Source: Vitellaria paradoxa | Lineage: Eukaryota > Streptophyta > Magnoliopsida > Ericales > Sapotaceae | Assembly (NCBI GenBank): GCA_019916065.1 | Contig: CM034238.1 | Location: 33,234,176 to 33,298,175 of the forward strand | DNA length: 64,000 nt | Reading direction: 5' to 3' | Part shown: piece after piece, positions 25,119 through 37,625 of the stretch | Layout: each line of letters begins with the position of its first letter | Numbering within the stretch: position 1 is the stretch's first letter | Notes under the pieces: model-generated | The model's input: the letters and a program-made list of their open reading frames with translations, nothing else | Databases searched by the model: none | Told to the model about the DNA's origin: nothing | Program-made: the position numbers and the translations under genes

Positions 25119-25547
25119 ATGTCTACTTCTCGTGGTGGTCGTGCTTCGAATAAGGTGCAGTTATTACCAGACATGAAAGATGATTATAAGCATAAGAAGT
25201 ACATTGATACTAAGGAGTGGTACGCTGGGCTACAGAAATAGTGGGTTTTTCGTGTTCGCGAGTTGAATTGTTTGCGTCAATATCTCATTGCAATTGGTGC
25301 ATTGCTTCCCTATTGACATTCTTTATTGATGAATAGAAAAGATAAGCTCTATTGTGAAAGGGTTGTTAAGAGAATTCGTAAGGAGAATAATCAAATGCTG
25401 GTTTGTAGATGCCAATATAACATGCTCAAGCTTGCACATGCTTAGGTAGAGGCATTGGGAAGGGATCTATAAGACAATGAAGGAGACAATGTTTTCAATT
25501 ATAAGAAATATTAATCCAATGAGCCGATGTTGGATAGAGAACCTTGA
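25119..25547 (+). pseudogene. unidentified pseudogene frame, 143 codons with internal stops
   Basis: From the ATG at 25119 one reading frame keeps protein-like composition for 143 codons to a TGA at 25545-25547. It begins MSTSRGGRASNKVQLLPDMK and is rich in Lys and Arg. It later contains ERVVKRIRKENNQML and LKLAHA. Five in-frame stops interrupt it (after residues near 41, 68, 109, 117 and 130), but no shift is needed. I do not recognise the family. It could be a gene fragment carried by a transposon or the remains of a small host gene. Confidence 0.4.
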
Positions 25548-27065
25548 GGTGTTATCATGACTATTTTACTTATAAAAAAGAAGTTGTAATGCATGACTTG
25601 TATTCCTATTATTGTTATTGTTTTGTAATATATAGTCAAATTATTCACATAGTGCACCTGATACAAGTGGTTAACAATGCAAATGTCCCAACCGGTTTGT
25701 TGGGACGTTTGATTTTATGTTATTTCTATAAAATTCATTGAAAGTGACAATTTGATTTTAAAATAGGAAAAAAATAATTTACATACTAAAATTGTAAGAA
25801 AAAAAACTAGATGTAATTCCCATTTTAAAATAGTTCACATACCAAAATTTGTTAACTAATAATTTAGTAAACAAATTATTTATTTTTATAATTCTGTAAC
25901 GGGGATAATTATTTAAAATAATTTGTTAAATAGTACATACCAAATTATTTACAAATGATATATAGAACGAACTATTTTTATTAAGTGAACTATTTTTGTA
26001 ACTAAAATTTTAATTTATAAATAATTTATTGATTTTGGTATATAAACTACTTAAATTTTTTAATTATGTAGTTACATTCCGTTTGGAAACATTCCTCTCC
26101 TAGGATTGATTTGTTTTTAAAATAAAGAATTAATTTGATTTGTTTTGGTAAATAAAATTTTGTGTTTGAAATAGATTTTGAATTTAAGAATTGATTGAAG
26201 AGAAATACTAGGTTTCAACATATTAATAGGAAATAAAAAATATGATAAATATGATATATGAGAATAAATTTATCCACTTATTTAAATGGCTTAAGAAAAT
26301 AATGAATTCTTATCAAATTCTATTATTTTAGATTGGATTTTAAATGATATAGAATCTCAAAATTTAAGTTATGAAATGAAATCAAATTCAACTCATAAAA
26401 TTTTCATAAAATTTTATTTTAATTCCAAACATAAGAATTGATGAGATTTCTCATTAAATGAAATCAAATCTTATTAAATCCACCATTCCAAATAAGTGTT
26501 AGTCCTATAGTCAATTTGTTAAATAGTTCACATGCCAAGACAAACTGTGCTAGTCGAAAATTAAAACCAATTCAGCCTCTTGGAGAAAATCAATAAAACT
26601 CCCATGCAGCACACTTCATCCTTGAAAGAAATTGTAGCAAACACAAAGCAACTGCATCAATCAGCAGACCTCCTGCAATAGTGAAGAAGAGCTAAAGTGC
26701 AAAACGTGAAGCACCTTGTAACATAGAAGACCCTAGCACTACCCATAGCTCTCCTAGCAACACCCAAGACAGCATATTTTATTAGTTTTACAATCCAACA
26801 CCAAGCAAATTTTATGCAGAGAAAATAATTATCAAATTAGCTTCCAATATCAACATCATCTGCACCAACTTTGTAGCAAATAACAGGAAGCAAAAGATGG
26901 CTAATAACAATGCAGGAAACACTAAAAGAAAAGCAGTGCAACGACCAAAATGCAGTTAACTGCGTTATTCAAGAACCCACACAAAATCGGTAGCCACAAT
27001 CCTAAATCTTAACAAATTTAATCCTGTGACCATCATTCAATTTGTTAATAACAAAGTGCACCATC
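25548..27065. other. intergenic DNA, no gene seen
   Basis: AT-rich up to about 26500, with A/C-rich sequence of more genic composition from 26540 to 27060 but no convincing frame or splice structure. This could be old noncoding or UTR sequence. Confidence 0.45.
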
Positions 27066-27070
27066 TTCCT

Positions 27071-27261
27071 AGTTGAATAAACTAGAGTAAATTAGGAGTA
27101 TGAGATACAATTTCCCATCTCCCTCATATTTTATTTATATTGGTGAATTACAACCAAACTAGGAAACAAATCCTATATTAGGACACATATCAATTTAGGA
27201 AATATAATCAAAACTCATAAATCAGATCCTAACCAATCTAGAATATTCTAGAATTCTAACA
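27071..27261 (-). repeat. 3' LTR of copia C
   Basis: On the minus strand it starts TGTTAGAATTCTAGAATATT and ends TTTATTCAACT, 191 bp. The same CAACT end occurs in elements A and B. The candidate target copy next to it is TTCCT at 27066-27070 on the plus strand. Its partner was not found. Confidence 0.75.
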
Positions 27262-30200
27262 CTCCCCCTCAAATTGGAGCATAGAGGTCAAACATGTCTA
27301 GTTTGGTAGATAACTTTTGGAACAATGATCGAGCCAATGGTTTGGTGAGAATATCCCCAAGTTGAGAATTAGAGCGTACAAATGGAGTAGTGAATCACAT
27401 TTAAGCAAGAGATCCCGAATAAAATGACAGTCAATCTCAATGTGCTTGGTTCGTTCATGGAATACAGGATTATTACTATGAACATTACAGCCTGATTGTC
27501 ACAAATAACAGACATTGGGTTAAAACTAAAAGAACAAAGTCTTGAAGAAGAGAACAAACCTAGAGACTGTCAGATGCAGTATGAGCCATGGCATGACACT
27601 TAGCCTCTGCACTAGAACGAGCTACAATATGTTGTTTTTTACTTCGCCAAGTAATAAGGTTCCAGCCAACAAAAGTGCAATATGCAGAAGTAGACCTTCA
27701 ATCTGAACTACTACAAGCTCAGTTTGTATCACTATATCCAATCATGTCTATTGTCGTGGAAGGTCGATAAATTAAACCTTGACCAGGCGAATTCTTCAAA
27801 TGCCTTAAAATACGATAGATAGCATCAAAGTGAGGTTGACAAGGAGCATGCATGAACTGACTAACTACTCCAATAGTATATGTAATATCAAGCTGTGTCA
27901 CCATGAGATAAATTAGCTTACCCACAAGTGGACGATATCTGCCAACATTAGAGAATGGTTCACCACTCTCAAAATCTAAATAAATAAAAGTATCCATAGA
28001 AGTATCAACGAGACAAGATCCTAAAAGATCAGTCTCAAAGAGTAAATCTAAAACATATTTTCTTTGAGAAAATGAGATAACCTGTGAGGAACGAGCAATC
28101 TCAATTCCTAAGAAATAGCGTAATATGCCAAGATCCTTTGTCTTAAACTGCTTTCCCAAATAACTTTTCAGTGCAGAAATACCCTCACTGTCATCACCTG
28201 AGATGATGATATCATTCACATATACAACCAAAATGATAATACCAGAAGATGTCTTATAGACAAATATTGAGTGATTAGATGTCAACCGTCTGAAGCCATA
28301 AATAAGAAGGACAGAGCTAAACCGATCAAACCATACCCATGGAGATTGCCTAAGTCCATACAAGGCTTTGTGTAACTGACAAACCAAATGTTCACTACCT
28401 ATTGTAACATATCCAGGGGATTGATCCATATAGACTTCCTCTTGAAGTTCACCATGCAAAAAAGAATTTTTAACATCTAACTGAAATAAAGACCATGACT
28501 TACTCACTACAACCGCCAATAGAATATGAACTGAATTAAGACGAGCCACTAGTGAGAAGGTCTTTAGATAATCAACACCATAGATTTGAGTGTATTTTTT
28601 AGCTACCAACCAAGCCTTAAGTCGCTCAATAGATCCATCTGGCAAATATTTCACTATGTACACCCACCGACATCTTACTATCTTCTTTCTAGGTAGAAGT
28701 GAGGTAAGCTCCCGTATATAATTATGTTGTAATGTTTATATCTCCTCATCCATTACTTTTTTCCAATCAGGTGATAATAATGTTTGCTTATAAGATGTGG
28801 GAGAAGAAACAGAAGACAGGGCACAGACAAAAGACTGGAAACGAGGTGATATACAATAATATGAGATAAACTTAGCAATAGGACGTTGAGTAAACACGTG
28901 TTTACCTTTCTTGAGAGCAACGGGAAGATCATTAATTTCAAGAAACTCGATGTCAATAGGTGTCTCAAGAGGCTCAGGATCCATAAGAACTGAAATAATC
29001 AGCTTAGGATGAGTACGGCATTGATATACCTATAAAGGTAGTGGCACACTTAAAGCAATAAGTGGTGACACATTTGAGGCAACGGGTGATGGCAGGTCAG
29101 TAAAGAGAACCTGTGTGGTGTGAGATGACTCTCCCTCTCGAGAAGGAAGAGAAGATTCTCCCTCACGAGTAAACAACTCCCCCTCAGGTGAAAAGTAGAA
29201 AGTAGACTCAAAAAAGGTAACATTGGCACTAACAAATATTACGAGAAGGAGGATGATAACACCAATAACCTTTCTGAGTGCGAGAGTAGCTGAGAAAAAC
29301 ATAGCAATGCGCCTGAGGAGAAAGTTTGTCTAAACCAGGGTCTAAATTATGAACAAAAGTGACATAGCCAAAGGTACGAAGCTAGAGAGAGAAATGAGAA
29401 ACAAAAGGTTGCAAAAGAAAAAAAAAAAGAATGGTTACCAAGAAGAGGTGAATGAACTTGATTAATAAGATAACATGCAGTCAAGATAGCATCTCCTTAA
29501 TATTGTTTTGGAACATGCATTTGGAAACAAAGAGTACAGGCAAAATTAAGTAAATGACGATGTTTGTGTTCGGCAACATCATTTTGTAGGGATGTATGAA
29601 CATATGAAGTTTGATGAAGAATGCGCCGCTCATCACAAAATTGGGTCATGACAGACTGAGTGTACTTAAAAGCATTATTAGAGTGAAGGATTTAATCTTT
29701 TTATCAAATTGAATACAAATCTCATTATAAAATTTTAAGATAATAGTAGGTAGCTCAGAACAAATTTTCATTAAAAACAACCAAGTCATATGAGAGTAGT
29801 CATTAACAAAAATGACAAAATACCAAAATCCATTTATAGAAGTAACTCTTGAAGGACCCCAAATGTCCGTATGGACTACATCAAATGGTTGAGACGCACG
29901 ACTACTTTTATGACTCAAAAACAAACTACGATGATGCTTGCCAAGTTGACAAGCCTCACGTTCAAGACTTGAAATAGACTCTAAACTAGGAACAGCAATC
30001 TTGAGATAAGCTAAAGACTGAGGACCCAAACGACAATGCCACTGGAAAGGAGACACAAATGCACCAAAGGCTAAATGAGAAGGCTTAAATTTAGTAGGAT
30101 CAAGATAGTATAGACCAGCCTGTTCACATCCTAAACCAATCGTCTTATGTGTCCTGAGATCCTAAAACACACAAGAAGAATGAGAGAAGGTTATAGAGCA

Positions 30201-30488
30201 GTTCAAAGTTTTAGTTAATTGACCAACAAGTAAAAAATTAAATGGAAAGTTAGGTACAAAGAGACTAGAACGTAGGGTTAAGAAAGGAGATGGATGAAGG
30301 TATCCTTTACCAGGCATAGGTCGAGAGGACCCATCAGCTAGGGTAATATTGTGAGTGGTAGAAGTTAAGTTAGAAAATAACGAAGAATTACTAGATATAT
30401 GTGCACTGGCACCAGAGTCAATAACCCATGGAGAAGAAGACTGAGAGGTAAAGTAAGCAATACTACCTGGCTGTGCTAAAGTAGCAGT
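27262..30488 (-). pseudogene. pol of copia C, protease to RNase H (broken)
   Basis: In minus-strand order: protease IDSGASAH near 30400-30425; the WHCRLG pre-integrase block near 30035, preceded by an intact CAG codon at 30042-30044; integrase (CQLGKHH and VHTDIWGP near 29870-29950); and a 314-codon open stretch of RT at 27719-28663. RT keeps FQLDVKNSFLHGELQEEVYM but has YVND at 28211-28222 instead of YVDD. RNase H between about 27280 and 27730 is shifted and stopped. The purine-rich GAGGGGGAG before the LTR (plus strand 27263-27271) is its polypurine tract. Confidence 0.85.
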
Positions 30489-30760
30489 TGTTAGAATATA
30501 GGCTTAATTTAGAATATAAGAGTGATTGATTTTGCTTCCTTATTAAGTCTTTCATAGCCATGGCTATATTTTCTATTTTTTTCCTTATTAAGTCTTTCAT
30601 AGCCATGGGTATATTTTCTATTTTCTATTTCCTAATTTGTAGCGATGGCTGTATTTTCTATTTTCTATTTCCTAATTTGATGTACACCTTCATTATAAAT
30701 ATAATTCAAAGGAGAAGAGAGAATTCAATTCCATCTTTCCCATTCTCTTTATTCTCAACT
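30489..30760 (+). repeat. 5' LTR of copia D with internal tandem copies
   Basis: 272 bp, begins TGTTAGAATATAGGCTTAAT and ends TTCTCAACT. It holds three tandem copies of a segment with AGCCATGGCTATATTTTCTA-like sequence (near 30554, 30600 and 30642), whereas the 3' LTR has one. This explains the 84-bp length difference. Confidence 0.85.
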
Positions 30761-31423
30761 TGGAATCAAAGATAAGTCTGGTTCCAAAAGAAAAAAAGAG
30801 AGAGACAAGGCCAAAAAGAAAAAAAAAAAAAAAAAAACCTAACGCAGTACTGTAGCAATACTGCCTCTCGCTGTCGACTAGCTCTCTGGCCATTGGAGTT
30901 CATCTCTAGTCACTCCAAAAGGTTCGTCGGTGACTGACGATCACAACCCCGTCAGAGTCATCGTCCCGACGTCGTGCGACGCGCCCTCATGCGTCTTTTC
31001 TCTACGGTCTCCAGGTCCCACGTGCCCTTCTATTCTTGGCGCGTATCAGTGCATCACCTCCTAAAAATCTTCTGGTGGCCCTCGACAGCGTTCGCCTAAG
31101 GCAGGCGACTCAGTTGCTGCCACCTTGCTTGATGGTTTGATGATCCGAGTGTAAGCACAGTTGTTTTTGCTTCTGTTGTCTGCAGCCGTTAGTTTTTTCA
31201 TCTGTTTTTTTGTCTGAGCATAAGTATGTTCTAGTGCTGTTGTCTTGGTTATTTTTTTGTTTGTTTTTGCTACTACTATGGCGTTGATTTCTTGGTTAAC
31301 CATTGTTGATCTAAGATTTCCAAAAGACTGTGGAGGTCTCTCTTGTTTAGTCATTTTTTGACGATTATGCCGGTGCCTTTATATTCAGAAGATTTATTGG
31401 GTAATTGCTGATCGCTATCAATT

Positions 31424-32080
31424 ATGTCAAAATCTGAGAATACTACTCTAATCATGCTTCGATCTGTATTCTTAAAAACAAATGACATCCCTCGTTCTAT
31501 CACATTGAAAAAATTAAATGGTATGAATTATTTAAGTTAGGCATATGCTGCGAAGACCTTTCTTTGAGGAAAGGATAAATTACAATATATTACTGATAAG
31601 CTACATTTGTCTACTGACCCTTTGTATCGTGTATGGATGAGTGAGGATGAAATTGTTATAGGACCACTATAGCATAGTCTGGAGGATTCAGTTGCTATTA
31701 CTATTGAGTTCTGTGATTCCTCTAAGAAGATTTGGGATTGTCTTGTAGAATCTTATTCCCAGAAAAGCAATATCTCTCAAGTTTGTGAGTTAAATGAGCA
31801 AATGTTCTCTGTAAAATAGGGCAAGAGATCATTGTCTGATTATTACAACCATCTAAAGAGCTTATGGAAGCATTTATTACAATACCAACCATTCAGTGAG
31901 GACTTAGCACAATAGAGAAAGTATTGGAAAGAATTCATGATTACAAATTTTTTATCTTGCCTTAATCCCACACTTCGAGGATTTAAAGATTAAATTTTAG
32001 CGAGTAAAACCTTACCTACTGCTGCCAGTGCCTATGCCCGCATACAACGGTCATCATTGGGTAGTCTCTCTTCTGTAGTC
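31424..32080 (+). pseudogene. gag of copia D (broken, lacks zinc knuckle)
   Basis: From the ATG at 31424 the frame reads as a copia Gag: LKKLNGMNYL near codon 30, then KDKLQYITD, KKIWDCLVESYSQKSN, LSDYYNHLKSLWKHL and NFLSCLNPTLRGF. In-frame stops at former Trp and Gln codons interrupt it. At about 32075 the sequence passes from the Gag segment that normally precedes the zinc knuckle straight into pre-integrase sequence, so the knuckle and the protease are deleted. Confidence 0.75.
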
Positions 32081-34840
32081 GTATTTTCGTCTTGGTCATC
32101 CATGTTTAGCTCGGTTGAAGCTACTTGTTCCTAATTTAAGTCCAATGTCTAGTCTTAAATGTGAAGCTTGTTAACTTGGCAAGCATCACCCTAGTTCTTT
32201 TCCTAGTCATAGTGTTGGTTGTAAGTCTGAACCATTTGATGTTGTTCATACAGATGTTTATGGCCCCGCCTGCCTTACTTATGTTAATAGTTTTTCATAT
32301 TTTGTGATACTTGTTGATGATTTTTCCCGGATGACATTACTTTTTTTAATAAAACAACGGTCTAATTTACCTTCTATTAGTTCTCGTTTTTATAATGAAA
32401 TTGTTACTTAATTTAACAGAAGAACTAAAGTTTTTTGTTCTGATAATGCATTGGAATATATTCAAACAGGTGTTCATAATTTTTGTGCTGATAGGGGCAT
32501 TATTCACCAAACTACTTGTCCTTGCACCTCTCAACAAAATGGTATTGCTAGATGCAAAAATTGTTATTTGTTAGATGTTGCCTATACCCGAATGTTTCAC
32601 ATGCATGTCTCTAAGTCTTTTTGGGTAGATGCTGTCCTCACTGCCTGTTATCTAATTAATAGGGGGTCCCTACACCTGTATTATCAAATAAATCTCCATT
32701 TTCTCTCCTTTACCCAAATCGGTCACCTTTTCTTCTTTCTTCTCATATCTTTGGTTGTGTTACCTTTGTCCATATTTTTTATCCTAATCAAGACAAACTC
32801 TCACCTTGTTCTCGTAAATGTATTTTCTTAGGATATTCCCACACTCAAAAAGGTTATCGTTGTTATTATCCTTTTTCCCGACATTACTTTATGAGTGCGG
32901 ATGTCACCTTTGTTGAGTCTCCTTTTTTTTTTCTCTTCATGGTGACCTCTTATCCTTTGATCTTATTGCTTCTCATGGGGGTGCATTCCCTTACTCTTCT
33001 TGCTCTTTTATCTTCTACCTATATTCCCATATCTTAGTCTACCTCTCTTTATCCCTGCTATAGACTCCTCTACAGTTTCAGAACCATTAGTTCAGTTAGG
33101 CTTATGTTCCTACCATTGCTATTGCTCCTCTGTAACAAGTTTATCGATGTGATCTTGATAGGAAGGTCATTCTTCCTTTGCCGATTGATCCCACTCCTTT
33201 GTTTAAGGTACCTAATTCTTCTCATTCTTCTGACTTGCCCATTGCTTTATGAAAAGGTAGGCATACTTGCACTCAACATCCTAATGCTAACTTTCTTTCC
33301 TACCATCATCTTTCTTCTTCCTTGTCTTCTTTTGTTTGTGCCTTGTCTTCTATTTCTGTTCCTTCTTCTTACCAACAGGCCCTATCTATTCTAGGAAGGA
33401 AACACCCAATGGATGAAAAAATGTATGCTTTTCATTAGAATCACACATGGGAACTCACCTCTCTTAAATATCTTCCAGATGGTTCAGTTGAGCATCTTAA
33501 AGCTTGATTGGTTGCCAAAGGGTATACTCTGATGTATAGTGTTGGCTATTCTGAGACCTCCTCTCATGTTGCTCGTTTGAATTCAGTTCAGACTTTTCTT
33601 ACTGTTACTACAAGCCGCTCTTGCCCTTACATCAGCTTGACATTAAGAATACATTCCTTCATAGTGAACTTTAGGAAGAAGTCTATGATCAACCCCCTAG
33701 TTATAGTATCCCTAGTACTGAACATCTTGTGTGTTGCTTATGGCGTGTTCTATATGGTCTAAAACAATCTCCTAGGGCTTAGTTTGATCGTTTCAACTCT
33801 ATTCTTCTTAATATTGGATATACTCGTTTTACTGCCGATCAATCAATGTTTGTACGAAGAACATCATGGCACTATTATATTGATTGTTTATGTGAACAAC
33901 ATTATTATTTCTGGTGATGATGTCACGGGTATTGTAGATTTGAAACAGTATCTTGCAACTCAATTTCGTACCAAAGATGTTGGTTAACTTCGTTACTTCC
34001 TTGGAATTGAAATTGCTCGCTAATCATACGATATTGCACTCTGTCAACGCAAGTATGTCCTCGATTTACTCTCTGAAACTGGTTTTCTCGGTGTTCATCC
34101 TGCTGATACTCCTATGGACTCATCTACTAAGTTAGATGCTACATCTAATGAGCTCTTTTCTGATGTGGGTCGTTACGGTTGCCTTGTGGGGAAGCTCATC
34201 TATCTCATTGTTACTCGTCCTGATATCACCTATGCCATGGGAGTAGTCAGCTAATTCATGCATAGTCCTCATCTTCCGCATTTTGTGGCCGTTTGCCAAA
34301 TTCTACGATATTTGAAGCATTTACCTACTCGTGGACTTCTGTATCATCTCTCTTCCTCCTTATCTATTACTGATTATAGTGATGCTAATTGGGCTGGCAA
34401 CCGAAATGATCGGTGTTCAACTTTGGGTTACTATAAATTTGTTAGTGGTAATTTCGTTACATGGCGCAGTAAGAAACAATAGGTTGTGGCTTGATCCAGC
34501 GCCGAGGTTGAGTACTGTGCTATGGCTCATATTGCCTTTGATATGCTCTGGGTTTGGTCTCTCCTCCACGATTTTGGTATTGATGTTCCTGCTCCTATGG
34601 AAATGCATTGTGACAATCAAGCTGCCATCTTTATTGCTAATAATCTTGTGTTTCAAGAGCGCACAAAACATATTAAGGTTGATTGTCATTTTATTCGTAA
34701 TTTACTACTCCGCAAAGAGTTTAGTACTCCATTTATTCGATTCTCTTCTTAGTAGGGCAATCTTCTTACCAAGCTATTATCTCATTCTGCATTTCGGAGT
34801 CTCTCATCCAAGCTGGGCATTTTCGATTCATATCTCCAGC
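32081..34840 (+). pseudogene. pol of copia D, integrase to RNase H (broken)
   Basis: The integrase zinc region (CEAC.LGKHH) is near 32160-32190 and the core VHTDVYGP near 32246. SDNALEYIQT is near 32440, and the third catalytic block reads QQNGIARCK, where the usual Glu is lost. RT extends from about 33470 to 34020 with YVNN at 33889-33900 in place of YVDD. RNase H (YSDANWAG near 34376, [11 protein letters not shown] near 34613) runs to about 34840. The purine-rich TTGAGGGAGCG lies before the 3' LTR. Confidence 0.8.
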
Positions 34841-34851
34841 TTGAGGGAGCG

Positions 34852-35039
34852 TGTTAGAATTCAGGCTTAATTTAGAATATAGGAGTGATTGATTTTGCTT
34901 CCTAATTAAGTCTATCATAGCTATGGCTATATTTTCTATTTTCTATTTCCTAATTTGATGCACACCTTCATTATAAATATTAATTCAAGAGAGAAGAGAG
35001 AATTCAATTCAATCTCTCCTATTCTCTTTATTCTCAGCT
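34852..35039 (+). repeat. 3' LTR of copia D
   Basis: 188 bp, starts TGTTAGAATTCAGGCTTAAT and ends TTCTCAGCT. It is the single-copy form of the segment that is triplicated in the 5' LTR. Confidence 0.85.
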
Positions 35040-36058
35040 GTAATAGAAGACCGAGAGGTGCAGAGAGCCTACACAATGGCCTCCAACCCAGTAGGAGTGA
35101 AAGGACCTCGCAAAGCAATACTAGATGCAACTGGATCACTCAAAAGAGAAGTGCTTGGTGTAGAAGAATTAGTGCCATTAGGTTCAGTAGTGACATGATG
35201 AGCTTGCTCAAGACGACCATACTTCTTCTAGTAGTATGACTCAATGTGATTAGTGCCCCCACAATGATCACATTTCTTGGTAACCCCATCTAAAGTCACA
35301 GCCACCGCCACGAGAACCACAAGATCCACAACGAGAACCACGGCCACCAGAACCACTAACAAGAGTAGCCGAGTTAGACCCATTAGTCGAAGAGGCTGGT
35401 TGAAAGTGATGGCCTAAGAAAGAATACTGAAGATAAGAATAAGCATTGGCCATGGAAGGTCTTGTCTCTCCCGACCAAAGATGATCCCTATAATTGCAGA
35501 GGTCATCCTTGAGACCAGCAAGAAGTAGAACCATCATGAGCTCATCCTATTGACAAACCATCTCAGCCTTAGTTTCTGGAAATGGGTGAAATTGTAGAAG
35601 ACGATCACCTAAGGCCTTAAGATTGCTGTGATATTTAGACAATGGTTGAGATCCTTGTTAAAAAGTGAAAAGTTTTTCATATGCCTCAAAAACCTCTAAA
35701 ACATTTCTTTTCTAAAAGAAAGAGTCTGCTAGTGAAGCCCATATGGCTTTAGAAGAGTCACACAAAGCAACTGTACAAAAAACTGAAGGCTCCAATCTAT
35801 GCCAGATCTAGCTCACAACAACTGCATCTGAAGCCCGCCATTATGAGTACGAAGGAGATTTTGAATCTGGTGGAGGGTTCATAATATGATTTTCCAATTA
35901 ACGACCAATCAAGAAATTTAAACAGCAGGGGACCATGTTAAATAATTTGTACCATTTAACTTCTCACACGAGGCGACCTTTGGAAGACTATCAACCGATA
36001 TAATAGGCTTAATAGAAAAAGATCTAGAACCAGCGTTTTTAATTTCACTAGAAGCCAT
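35040..36058 (-). pseudogene. gag of copia C (broken)
   Basis: The minus-strand ATG at 36058 opens MASSEIKNAGSR and continues with a CEKLNGTNYLTW block near residue 33, then breaks. The zinc knuckle (CDHCGGTNH) lies near 35250-35285, upstream of the insertion point of D at 35040. A Gly/Arg/Ser-rich stretch near 35290-35390 precedes the knuckle, as in element B. Several stops. Confidence 0.75.
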
Positions 36059-36846
36059 ATCTAATAAATGTAAACCAAACAACCCTCAAAGCTGTTATAA
36101 GTCAATTTTGGTAGTGAGCAATGAATATCGGCTAAGGATTGACACCGAAACTGAGAATCAAAAAATTATATCTAGCAATTAAATAGCATAACTTATACCC
36201 AAAAAGGCAGCAAAGCAACCAACGAAGCAACCAAATAGTGTCGACCAAGTAAGGAACAACACTGACCAGACAAGAACCAACGATGACGACCGAACAAGAA
36301 CAAGGGCCAACGACCGAGAAAAAAATAACACAGACGAGCAAGAGAAACAGCAAATAACGAAACAAGAATTGGCAAAAGGGAGTGAATGAAGGTCAGAACA
36401 TCTGGGCGTGAAATCACGATCTGGGTCAATTTCATCTTCTTCGAGTTCTTTGAATTTGTCAAGTTTAGATTGATTCCTATAAGGAAGGCTTTGGAGGACC
36501 CATGAAAGAAAGGTTGTTTTTTAGTCCATTCATATATGTTAAAGAGTAAACTTGGTATATTGAAAAAAGTTTTAACTAACTTCATCATTTTAACCAAAAT
36601 TCTAACGGCATATTTAAAATGTTGAGGGGTCTATATGTAATTATCTAAAAGTTTAAGGGTCTATGTGTAATTTTCCTTAAAGTTTATAAAGATCGTAAAA
36701 TTTTATGGAATTTTAAGAGCTCCAAACAATCCTATATATATCCAATCTAACTCGGACCTAGTAAAGACCCGTCTACTTGAAACCAAGCCCTTTACAAACT
36801 AGAGGTACATTTTTTTAGTGGAGGGGGTGTAAAAGGGGAGGTTGAC
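36059..36846. other. copia C leader remnant and unassigned DNA
   Basis: 36059-36370 is T/C-rich on the minus strand and resembles the leaders of the other copia elements. No primer site or LTR follows it. At 36608-36670 the phrase GGGTCTAT(A/G)TGTAATT occurs twice and resembles units at 53841-54000 on the other side of element E. Confidence 0.4.
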
Positions 36847-37625
36847 TATCACGCCCCAAGTTTCGAGACCCGAAGAGTGAGTGAATGAAACACATAAAAT
36901 ATCCATCAAAATGTCTATTACCTTGATCAAAGCATTCAACCACCTTGGAATATACATCTACAATAAGACAATAAAATAAATAGTTAAATCTCGGTCAAAC
37001 TAGGAATCATTACTCCAATTATAACCCAAATAAATAAAGATATCTAGGCCTTATAGCCTTTACAATCCAATTAAATAATCTCCAAACCTAATAAATATTG
37101 TAGTCCCGAATAATTAAACTTGAATGAAAATGAAACATATCTACTACTACAATGTATCACTTGATCCAACCACGGCCAACCTAAGTCTCAGTCTCGGGAC
37201 TTTCAATACAGTTGGTTGGGACGTGAGCACTAATCCACTTGTACCTACAAATAAAGGCATATATAATATGCAATAAAATAACATAGACAATAATTCACAC
37301 CAATTTAATCAATAATCACAATTTATCTTAATATATCATTATTTAAAATCAATACTCAATATCAACACGAATCTCAACAATAATTCTGATTATTATTTTT
37401 ATTAATTTCATCATCTACAAATCACATCCACCATTACATGCACATTCATGTTCACATTTATGGGATGGGTACTATCAACTTTGTCTTTTATGGGTCAACA
37501 CTCAATGGAAGCGATAAACCAAATACGTCATCATTTAGGGCCAACAACTCAGGCCACGATTAGCTAAACAAACATCATGCTGTACGCTACTAACCTACTA
37601 GTACAAATACCAATCACTGTACAGG
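36847..37625 (-). mobile_element. LTR-like remnant, left part, split by element E
   Basis: It starts TATCACGCCCC at 36847, one change from the TGTCACGCCCC end of the solo LTR at 3755, and contains a TATGGGTCAAC phrase also seen in that LTR class. It ends at the ACAGG target site of element E, and unrelated-looking sequence resumes at 53229. I could not find its other terminus, so the family and length are uncertain. Confidence 0.4.

Larger units (their letters stand above)
30489..35039 (+). mobile_element. Ty1/copia element D, nested in element C, internally deleted
   Basis: LTRs at 30489-30760 and 34852-35039 flank a primer-site-like TGGAATCAAAGA, gag, integrase, RT and RNase H on the plus strand. 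The target copies are GCAGT (30484-30488) and GTAAT (35040-35044). They differ by two transitions, but reading across the insertion restores the gag-protease linker of element C, which confirms the site. The zinc knuckle and protease are missing, so D depended on helper proteins even before it decayed. Confidence 0.85.
27071..36058 (-). mobile_element. Ty1/copia element C, minus strand, interrupted by element D
   Basis: The 3' LTR is at 27071-27261. Pol runs from about 27265 up to 30488, and the gag part continues from 35040 to an ATG at 36058. Element D (30489-35039) sits between protease and gag. I could not find a 5' LTR beyond 36058, so the 5' end is probably lost. Sequence up to about 36370 has the T/C-rich look of a copia leader. 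The proteins resemble those of elements A and B, but the LTR differs more. The coding region contains many stops. Confidence 0.85.

Noticed and set aside
36132..36597. Minus-strand frames of 77 and 134 codons upstream of copia C gag
   Set aside because: They lie in the T/C-rich leader-like region. The hydrophobic translation is a by-product of composition.
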